Below, piece after piece: positions 7,221-13,942 of a stretch of 22,552 bases of DNA. The position numbers and the translations under genes were made by a program. This stretch comes from an uncultured Anaerotignum sp. (GTDB taxonomy: Bacteria > Bacillota > Clostridia > Lachnospirales > Anaerotignaceae). The stretch is taken from assembly GCA_910578425.1 (NCBI GenBank), contig CAJTQX010000013.1, positions 5,447 to 27,998 of the forward strand, read 5' to 3'. Below the pieces are notes generated by a model. The model was not told where the DNA came from and made no database searches. It saw nothing but the letters and a program-made list of their open reading frames with translations. How positions within the stretch are numbered: position 1 is the first letter of the stretch; the number at the start of each line of letters is the position of its first letter.

Positions 7221-8066
7221 ATGGTTTATCATGTGGGAAATATGGCACTGCGGGAAGTGCAGGAGGTTTTCCGCGGAAAAGTGAATGATGTGATCGTCTG
7301 TCAGGATGTGGCAAATGGTGGGAAAACATATTATACCGTTCTGGCAGTGCATGAACGGGGAACAGCGAAACGCCTGCTGGGGCTTTACCACGCGGGCGGG
7401 GAGCGGGCAAAGGAAACCTTTGTTGCAGACTTTACCTGGAAGGATTCCTACCTGATGGTATTTGACTATGTAAGGGAACGGCCGCTGGACGCATTTTTTT
7501 CCTCGGAGATATTCACGCTTCAGGAATGCGAGCTGCTCTGCCAGAACCTGACGGTGGAATGCCTTGCGGGCGGAACTCCCTATCCTGTGCTGTATTTGCA
7601 GCTTTTGCAGGATCAGATACATATTGCGCGGGACAAAAATGTTTATCTGGGCTGCTGCATCGACCTGAAGCAGCTTTCCCCGGGAATCGGAGAAAGGGAA
7701 TGCGCTACGCTCTGCGCGCAGAAGATTTTCGCACTGCTGGGCGGTTTTAATTCCGGCAGGGCAACGAGCTATAAGCTTTTGGCAAAGCGCGCGCAGAAAA
7801 GCGGCTATCAGCGTTTTACGGATTTGTATAAGGATTTGAAGATGGCATCTGTGCCGCTGCAAAAGGAAGGCATATGGCAGAAGGTCAGGCGTTTTTTCCG
7901 CTACCAGCAGGACAGGATTTTCCGGCTTTTGCTGGTAACATGCGTGCTGCTGGGGCTGTTTGCGCTGATCATGGTCGTTTCGCAGATGATTTTTTCGGAC
8001 GTCCCGTTCCTTCGGCTTTTTGTAAACACATTTAAGCAGATCGGGACGGAATCCTTATTGCAGTAA
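7221..8066 (+). CDS. Tail-anchored kinase-like (possible pseudokinase) protein
   Basis: A 281-residue protein with a soluble N-terminal domain of about 230 residues and one membrane helix near the C-terminus (about residues 232-257, RLLLVTCVLLGLFALIMVVS), leaving a short tail outside. The soluble part has the rhythm of a protein-kinase fold: a TYYTVLAVHE strand, an AKRLLGLYHA segment, a YLMVFDYVRERPLDAFF hinge-like stretch, a LCQNLTVECL helix and a QDQIHIARDKNVYLGCCIDL stretch where the catalytic and DFG loops would fall. No HRD, DFG or VAIK-type lysine is recognisable, so if it is a kinase fold it is probably inactive. The ATG follows GAGGTGA. It lies between the 591-aa protein and the cyclase-like receptor, both in the same operon. 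The fold call is tentative; the tail anchor is firm. Confidence 0.5.
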   Translation: MVYHVGNMALREVQEVFRGKVNDVIVCQDVANGGKTYYTVLAVHERGTAKRLLGLYHAGGERAKETFVADFTWKDSYLMVFDYVRERPLDAFFSSEIFTLQECELLCQNLTVECLAGGTPYPVLYLQLLQDQIHIARDKNVYLGCCIDLKQLSPGIGERECATLCAQKIFALLGGFNSGRATSYKLLAKRAQKSGYQRFTDLYKDLKMASVPLQKEGIWQKVRRFFRYQQDRIFRLLLVTCVLLGLFALIMVVSQMIFSDVPFLRLFVNTFKQIGTESLLQ

Positions 8067-8083
8067 AGCAGGGAGGAAAAGCG

Positions 8084-10465
8084 ATGAGAAAGTGGCTTGG
8101 CATATATATCGCGGTTTGTGCGGCGGCGTTGTGCATTCTGAGCGGCGCAGTCGGCACAGGCACGGCAGGGCGCGCTGATTTCGGCAGAGTGAAGGAAGAA
8201 AGCGGGTGCGTCTGCCAGGTAGTGCAGACGAAGGATAACAGCTATGTCCTTTATCGGAGACCGGAACAGAAAAAATTCAGGGCCGCGAAAACAGAGGCAT
8301 CGGCGGATGGCGTCGAAACGCTGGATACAACATACTGCGGCGAGGTGTACTATTTATACCGCGGTGAAAAAAACGGCAGACAGTTTTTCGGTATAGACGC
8401 CCTGACGGATGGCGGCGGCGAAAGCTGGGAGGCACCTTTGCTGGAAGCGGAGGGAAAGGCCCTTGCTTTCAGCAGCAATGAGCGCGAATTTATTTGCGGC
8501 ATACAAAGCGCGGACGGCGCGGGAATCACAGAATACAGTCTTTCCCTGGCGCAGCCTGAGGAATGGACGATAAAGGCGGCGTTTGATCTTCCGAAAGGGC
8601 ATTTTGCAGTCTGCGGCGCATACGAGGGAGAGGATCTCTGGTTCGCGCTGGAGGATGGCAGGGTTTACCGCAGGACGACTGTGCTGGAGCCTGTGAATGA
8701 AGCGGCGGAGGATACCCTGCTTGCAGGTGTTCTGGCGGCGCGCCCCCTGGAAGATGGCATAGGCACGTGGAAGGCTTATTGGATACTGGAAACGGCGAAA
8801 ATGCTCCTTATTCCTGTGCTGGCGGGCGGCGCGGTGTTTGTTTTCCTGCTTTACGGTGCACGAAAACGGAATCATATTGTGTTCCGGCTGCTCTGCTGTA
8901 CAGAGGTGCTTTGCTGTGCGGCAATGCTGTTTGCAGGCTGGCATATTTCAGAAGGGCTGACAAAGCAGAAGGTGCTGGAAATCGGCGTAGAGGCAGGGCA
9001 CCTGCTTGGCGAGATGCAGGCAGGACAGAACGCGGACGGTACAATCGCGGGCGATGCATATTGGACAGCGATGGAGGAACGGAAAGCCCTGCTGGATGAG
9101 CTGATGATACTGCGGCCGGATGGGAGCGTGCTGCTGGCAAAGACACTGCCGGCTGGCGCAAAAGCCGCGGCATATTACGGAGAGGATATTGACGGGATTA
9201 TCGCCCAGGTCGTTGAAGGGAACCGTACCGTAATGACAAGGCTGAAAAACAGGGGCAGTCGTCCTTATGTAGTCGCCATGCGGGACTGGACAGCAATGCA
9301 GCCGGATTCTGTGCTGCTGACGGTGCTCTCTGAAAGTGGTTTGGAGCGCGCGGTGAAAGGGCAGACAGTGCGGGTATGGCATACCCTGACAGGGCTGCTT
9401 GTGGCTCTGACGCTGCTGCATCTGTGGCTGTATGCTTATTTTTCTAAGAAATGGGAGAACTTCGTGAAAGGGATTTCCTTTGTAGCAACAGAGAAAAAGG
9501 CATATCCGGAAGTGCCCGCCGGAAGGGACGGTCTGCAAAGCGTATGGGTGCCCCTGGACAGGATTGGGCACAACCTGAGCGAATTGTATTATGAGCGGGA
9601 CAGGTTTTACCGCAGCTATTACCGGTTTGTGCCGAAGGATATGGAACGACTGCTGAACAAGCCGGAGATTGTGGATATGGAGATCGGCGACAGGAATAAG
9701 ATACGCGGCTGCATGGTGCATTTTGTGCTGGAGGAGCAGAAAAGGGCAGACGGCGCGGATTATATGGAGATAATGACAGCAAGCATGGAGCTGCTGCATC
9801 AGGAACGAAAAAAATGGGACGGTATTTATTTGAGCGGAACGGCAGATCTGCTGGAAAGAAAGATATTCTTTGAGCGGAATGCGCGGAGTGCGGCACAGTT
9901 TGCCATAGAGCTGCTGCATGCCTTTGCGGGGCATGAGATTTTGGGAGATAAAAATTTGATTATGATGCTTTACGCGGCGGATTTCCAGTATGGGATATCC
10001 GGTGTAAAGGATATGACGACACCGTATATGTATGCCAGAGAGGAACGGACGCTGGAGCCATATGTGAAATCTCTGGCGCGGGCAAAGGTCAGGCTGGCGA
10101 TGACAGAGCAGACTGTAAAGCTGCTTGGCGCGGGTTTTTCTGTGCGGTACATCGGCTTTGTCACAAATGGGGACGAGGCATGCAGCCTGAAACTGTATGA
10201 ATGCCTGGACGCATATCCGGAAAAGCAGCGCAGGGTGATGCTGGAAACGGACAGGCTGTTCCAGAAGGGGTTGCAGTTGTTTTATTCGGACGATTTCTAC
10301 CTTGCGCGGAACACGTTTAATGAGGTGCTGAAGATTAACGAGCAGGACTGCATCGCAAGATGGTACCTGTTCCATTGCGAGTACCATCTGAACCAGACGG
10401 ATGCGGTGGTATCCTATGGTTTGTTTGAAAATACGGTTTTGGCACAGGAATATGATAACCTGTAA
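8084..10465 (+). CDS. Membrane receptor with degenerate nucleotide-cyclase domain and TPR-like tail
   Basis: A 793-residue membrane protein. An N-terminal signal anchor (about 5-24) is followed by an exported domain to about 230, membrane helices near 240-260 and 265-287, a second exported sensor-like region (about 288-430, with a LMILRPDGSVLLA strand like Cache/PAS-type ligand domains), a fourth helix near 433-455 and a cytoplasmic part. That part starts with RFVPKDMERLL...IVDMEIGDRNKIRGCMVHFVLEE, which follows the opening of class III adenylate/guanylate cyclases (RFVPxEFLxLLGKxxIxDVxLGDxxxxxMTVLFSDI) but lacks the metal-binding aspartate of FSDI. The end (LYECLDAYPEKQRR...KGLQLFYSDDFYLARNTFNEVLKIN) follows the TPR-like tail seen in such cyclases. 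I conclude a pseudo-cyclase receptor, probably sensing an outside cue and working by protein contact. The ATG follows GGGAGG. Confidence 0.68.
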   Translation: MRKWLGIYIAVCAAALCILSGAVGTGTAGRADFGRVKEESGCVCQVVQTKDNSYVLYRRPEQKKFRAAKTEASADGVETLDTTYCGEVYYLYRGEKNGRQFFGIDALTDGGGESWEAPLLEAEGKALAFSSNEREFICGIQSADGAGITEYSLSLAQPEEWTIKAAFDLPKGHFAVCGAYEGEDLWFALEDGRVYRRTTVLEPVNEAAEDTLLAGVLAARPLEDGIGTWKAYWILETAKMLLIPVLAGGAVFVFLLYGARKRNHIVFRLLCCTEVLCCAAMLFAGWHISEGLTKQKVLEIGVEAGHLLGEMQAGQNADGTIAGDAYWTAMEERKALLDELMILRPDGSVLLAKTLPAGAKAAAYYGEDIDGIIAQVVEGNRTVMTRLKNRGSRPYVVAMRDWTAMQPDSVLLTVLSESGLERAVKGQTVRVWHTLTGLLVALTLLHLWLYAYFSKKWENFVKGISFVATEKKAYPEVPAGRDGLQSVWVPLDRIGHNLSELYYERDRFYRSYYRFVPKDMERLLNKPEIVDMEIGDRNKIRGCMVHFVLEEQKRADGADYMEIMTASMELLHQERKKWDGIYLSGTADLLERKIFFERNARSAAQFAIELLHAFAGHEILGDKNLIMMLYAADFQYGISGVKDMTTPYMYAREERTLEPYVKSLARAKVRLAMTEQTVKLLGAGFSVRYIGFVTNGDEACSLKLYECLDAYPEKQRRVMLETDRLFQKGLQLFYSDDFYLARNTFNEVLKINEQDCIARWYLFHCEYHLNQTDAVVSYGLFENTVLAQEYDNL

Positions 10466-10492
10466 AAATCTTTGGGGAAAGGAGGATAGGAA

Positions 10493-11713
10493 GTGAACGG
10501 TTTATTTCAAGGCTTTCTGAACGCCCTGAAGGCGCGCATCGTACCGCTTTGGACAAGGATACGGCTGTTTACGAATCCCAGCTATCTGAGGGGCGAGCTT
10601 TTACGGCGGCTGATACAGTATTTCAGGAATCTGACGGATGTACGCCCGAAGGATAGAAATGATTACTACGGTTTTTTCGGATGGCTGGTCAGCAAGCGTC
10701 TGGCATTTCTTATTGTGATCGCGGTTGGAATGCTTTCGGCGTTTTATATCACAGTAGTGCAGCCCATCTCGGCGTTTACAGCAAGTGCGGACGGGGTCAA
10801 AACATATTCCTATCGTTCAGTGCCCCTGAGGTTTACGGATGGTAAGGTGCGCATACTGGCGAAATCCAAATATATCGCCTACGAAGGACTGGTGAGCAAA
10901 GGCGCGGCGAATGGCATGGGCACGCTCTACCGGAAGAACGGCTCAACGATATACGAGGGGCAGTTTGAGGATAATGAATTCAGCGGGACGGGCACGTCTT
11001 TTTATCCAACGGGGCAGACCGAATATGTCGGGAGCTTCCGACATAATGTATTCAGCGGAAACGGAAGGTTTTACCGGGAGAATGGTTCCCTGGAATATGA
11101 GGGCGGCTTTCTGGAGGGACAGAAGGACGGCGCGGGTGTGTTGTATGACAGCGGGAGCAATAAGGTTTTTACGGGGAATTTTTCAAAGAATCATCTGCTG
11201 TACGCGGATCTTCTCGGGAAAAGTACGGCAGAAGCCACAGGGATATATACCGGAAAGAAAACAGTTTATACAGATGAGGAATATTTTGTTGTGGATATGG
11301 CGGACATTGACGGGGTGTATTACGGGAAGCAGTCGGAGGAAAACCTTGCGGATACTGTGATGATCGAAGGGGTATATGTGCTGAAGGACGCTTTTGCCTT
11401 TGGGGACAGAGAGTATACGCATATTGCGGAGATCGCGCAGCTTTTGGGCGAACAGGTTTACGAGGGCAATACTTACCTTGAGATGCCGGACGCTGTGGCG
11501 GTACATGTTTTGAATCAGACGGAATCTGTGCTGCATGGGGACGTTGCGGGGGAATGGGAGCAGTACCTTGCGGACGCAGTTACGGTAAACAGCTATGACA
11601 GAAGTTATAGCGCGTATATTTATACGTTTGTGCAGGAGGATATGCGGTATACGTTTTTTTGCAGGGACAGGGGCGGAAAATTCGCCATGTATCTGATTGA
11701 GAAACAGGAGTAA
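10493..11713 (+). CDS. Membrane-anchored MORN-repeat protein
   Basis: A 406-residue protein with a cytoplasmic N-terminal part of about 68 residues, one membrane helix (about 69-92), and a large C-terminal part that should lie outside the membrane. Residues about 128-225 hold four MORN-type repeats with the pattern YEGxfxxGxxxGxGxxyxxxG, for example IYEGQFEDNEFSGTGTSFYP and EYVGSFRHNVFSGNGRFYRE. The last 170 residues are unassigned. MORN repeats form an elongated beta sheet used for protein or lipid contact and for scaffolding. It starts with GTG, supported by GGAGG at 10481-10485 with 7-bp spacing. It follows the cyclase-like receptor by 27 bp and precedes a repeat-filled gap. A scaffold role in an envelope complex is inferred from position. 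Confidence 0.75.
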   Translation: MNGLFQGFLNALKARIVPLWTRIRLFTNPSYLRGELLRRLIQYFRNLTDVRPKDRNDYYGFFGWLVSKRLAFLIVIAVGMLSAFYITVVQPISAFTASADGVKTYSYRSVPLRFTDGKVRILAKSKYIAYEGLVSKGAANGMGTLYRKNGSTIYEGQFEDNEFSGTGTSFYPTGQTEYVGSFRHNVFSGNGRFYRENGSLEYEGGFLEGQKDGAGVLYDSGSNKVFTGNFSKNHLLYADLLGKSTAEATGIYTGKKTVYTDEEYFVVDMADIDGVYYGKQSEENLADTVMIEGVYVLKDAFAFGDREYTHIAEIAQLLGEQVYEGNTYLEMPDAVAVHVLNQTESVLHGDVAGEWEQYLADAVTVNSYDRSYSAYIYTFVQEDMRYTFFCRDRGGKFAMYLIEKQE

Positions 11714-11715
11714 AG

Positions 11716-11834
11716 CCTTGGGGCACCGCCCCAAACCCCGCAAGCCCTTTGAAAAGGGTCTGCCCCCAAACTTATTGTTGCCGCATAAACCGCGGCGGAG
11801 GGGGTCCCCCTGCAAAAACGTGATTTTGCGGAAA
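11716..11834 (-). repeat. Dispersed palindromic repeat, copy A
   Basis: This gap starts just after the MORN gene stop. Read on the minus strand it matches copy B (20939-21025) in order: TTTCCGCAAA, a hairpin ending TTTGC, CAATAA(A)GTTT, ACCCTTTTCAAAGGG, TTGnGGGGnTTGGGG, and a GCCCCAA end. Copy A carries about 30 extra bases near 11777-11811. Internal stems include TTGGGGC/GCCCCAA (11718-11734) and CCCTTT/AAAGGG (11745-11758). It has no protein-coding capacity and resembles a small non-autonomous or REP-like element. Confidence 0.75.
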
Positions 11835-11878
11835 TGGGTCTGGGATGGCTTTTTCAGGAAGAAGAAAGGAGGAGAGGT

Positions 11879-13921
11879 ATGCGCGGTTTTTGGAAAAAAC
11901 TTACGGCGGCAACACTGGCAACCGTTTTGCTGACGGTAACGATACAGCCCGCACAGACTGTGCAGGCGGCGGCATACACCCTCTCGCTTTCACAGGCAAA
12001 GGCAATGGCCCTTGCCGACAGCGATTCCTACCGACGAATCAAGAGCAAGATTGCCCTGAAGGAGGTTGCTTATAAGCAGGCGGTGAAATCGGTACAACTG
12101 AAAATTAAGAATAAGCGGACGTTCCGCTGGTCGCCTCTGCTATCCTTCAAATTCCCTGAAAAGCTGAATTTTGAGGACGAGAGCGATTTTGTATATAAAC
12201 CGGCCCAGATACAGAACGAGATCACGAAGCTGCGGCATGATCTGACAGATGAAATCTATGCGGTTTACGAGAGTGTGGAGCAGGCGTTTCTGAAAGCATA
12301 TACCTATCAGGAGCAGGTCGCTTTTGAGAAGGAGCAGTTGGAAGGGCTGCAGGATACGCTGGCGAAAAATCAGGGCAGGCTGATTTTGGGGCTTGCGAGC
12401 AGGGCTGACGTAGATGCAATGGAGAAGAATATTATTGCAGCAAAGGAAAAGCTGGCGCAGGATATGAAAAACTTTGAAAATGCAAAGACAAAGCTGGGCG
12501 ATCTGCTTTCGCTTGACGTGACGACAAGATATGTTTTCGGAAATCCTTATGTCAACGCAGAGATTCCGAGGACTGCACTGGACGGGCTGGTCGATTATAC
12601 GCTGGAGCAGGATCAGTCCTATTATGAGGCGAAGATGACAACGCAGCTTGCGCTGCTACAGCTGGATAAGAATTATTCCCTTTTGCAGAGCCAGTACGGC
12701 GGGAACATCGGCATGATCAGCCCCTATGTGATGCAGGTGAAAAACGGGCAGAAGATAGACGGCGATGCGTTCAAGGCGAGTTATGACAAATTTTTGGAGA
12801 AAATAGACAGGCCATGGCAGGGAAGCTGGCGGATCCTTTTTATCCGCATTCCCAAGGAGTGGCTGAAGGGCTCCATCGACGGGGTGCGCTACATAGAGGA
12901 CGAGCCTTATACGCTTTATGAAAACGCGCTGGAATATCAGGACGCGCTTGCGGACCAGAAGGCTTTGGCAAAGGAGCTGGAGGCACAGGTGCGTGACAGC
13001 TTTGAATCCGTTGTGACCACGCGGGGAACCTGCCTCAAGCTGAAAGCGGAAGCGGGAGAAATGAAGGAACAGCTGCAAAAAGAACAGGTACTGAACCGCA
13101 TGGGTGAGCTGACTTTTGAGGAGTACACAGAATCTCAGAAGCAGTATGAGGAAAAGCAGATAGAAGTCATGGAAGGGCTGGAGCTGTATTCCTCCCTGCT
13201 TTATGGGCTGGACAGGCTGACCTGCGGCGGTGTGACAAGGTATTTCAAGGACATGGGCATTGCGCTGGACGGCACAGGCGGCGGAATCAGCTATATCGTG
13301 GACGAAGAAACAACGGACGGCGCGCGGTATTTCATACAGGCCATTGTGGAGGACAATATGTTTGAATTCGGCATTTATCTGCCGGAGGATTTTGAAACGG
13401 ACGTAACGCACTATGAATTATGGTGCGACGATTATGTCATTGGCGAGAAAAAAGAGGCGGACAAGACGCTGCGCCACCTGACGCTGACGCTGACAGGCGA
13501 TGAACGCCTGTTTGTACGGCTGTATAACGATGAGGAATTTGTTGAGGACTGCGAGATAGACCCTTACGCCTACCAGGGGCCTTTGGAGATTACCGGATAT
13601 ATGGTGACAAAGACGGAGGAGGCGAAAAAGAGGACGATCGGCAGCTACGAGGTGCAGAAGCAGGGAGCGCGCGGCACAGTGGAAATCAGCCTGACGATAA
13701 ACGGCGCGGAGGAGATACAGTATTATACCCTCCAAAACGAGGACGGGCAATTCCTCCTCCGGGAGGAACAGACGCCTATCACACAGCCGTTTCTGTATCT
13801 GGAATTTTTGGCGGAGGATTTGGATTTCCTGCGTATACAATGCTATGGCGCGGACGGAAGCCAGAAATATGAAGCATATTTTAATACGGCGGAACACACA
13901 GTTTATGTGGTTGAAGAATAA
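11879..13921 (+). CDS. Secreted TolC-like coiled-coil protein
   Basis: A 680-residue protein with a clear Sec signal peptide (KK then a hydrophobic run from about residue 8, likely cut after VQA near residue 30). Residues about 33-440 look like the TolC / outer-membrane-efflux alpha-helical fold: LSLSQAKAMALADSDSYRRIKSKIALKE at the start, later QGRLILGLASRADVDAMEKNIIAAKEKL...AKTKLGDLLSLD, and closing ALEYQDALADQ and GELTFEEYTESQKQYEEKQIEVMEGLELYSSLLYGLDRLT helices. From about 440 on it is a beta-rich unknown domain. In a Gram-positive cell there would be no outer membrane to host a TolC barrel, so it would act between membrane and wall. AAAGGAGG at 11865-11872 supports the ATG at 11879 over an in-frame ATG at 11834, which would spoil the signal peptide. 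It follows copy A of the repeat and is tightly followed by the 889-aa gene. Confidence 0.7.
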   Translation: MRGFWKKLTAATLATVLLTVTIQPAQTVQAAAYTLSLSQAKAMALADSDSYRRIKSKIALKEVAYKQAVKSVQLKIKNKRTFRWSPLLSFKFPEKLNFEDESDFVYKPAQIQNEITKLRHDLTDEIYAVYESVEQAFLKAYTYQEQVAFEKEQLEGLQDTLAKNQGRLILGLASRADVDAMEKNIIAAKEKLAQDMKNFENAKTKLGDLLSLDVTTRYVFGNPYVNAEIPRTALDGLVDYTLEQDQSYYEAKMTTQLALLQLDKNYSLLQSQYGGNIGMISPYVMQVKNGQKIDGDAFKASYDKFLEKIDRPWQGSWRILFIRIPKEWLKGSIDGVRYIEDEPYTLYENALEYQDALADQKALAKELEAQVRDSFESVVTTRGTCLKLKAEAGEMKEQLQKEQVLNRMGELTFEEYTESQKQYEEKQIEVMEGLELYSSLLYGLDRLTCGGVTRYFKDMGIALDGTGGGISYIVDEETTDGARYFIQAIVEDNMFEFGIYLPEDFETDVTHYELWCDDYVIGEKKEADKTLRHLTLTLTGDERLFVRLYNDEEFVEDCEIDPYAYQGPLEITGYMVTKTEEAKKRTIGSYEVQKQGARGTVEISLTINGAEEIQYYTLQNEDGQFLLREEQTPITQPFLYLEFLAEDLDFLRIQCYGADGSQKYEAYFNTAEHTVYVVEE

Positions 13922-13942
13922 CGGGAAGGAGATGAACGGAAT

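Noticed and set aside
6256..7410. 384-codon minus-strand frame
   Set aside because: It spans the end of one plus-strand gene and the start of another, has no plausible start signals and its composition is that of antisense coding DNA.
8948..10387. 479-codon minus-strand frame
   Set aside because: Antisense to the cyclase-like receptor, His/Gln/Cys-rich, with no motif.
11834..11878. Upstream in-frame ATG of the TolC-like gene
   Set aside because: It would add 15 residues before the signal peptide and lies at the repeat edge; the ATG at 11879 has a strong AAAGGAGG.
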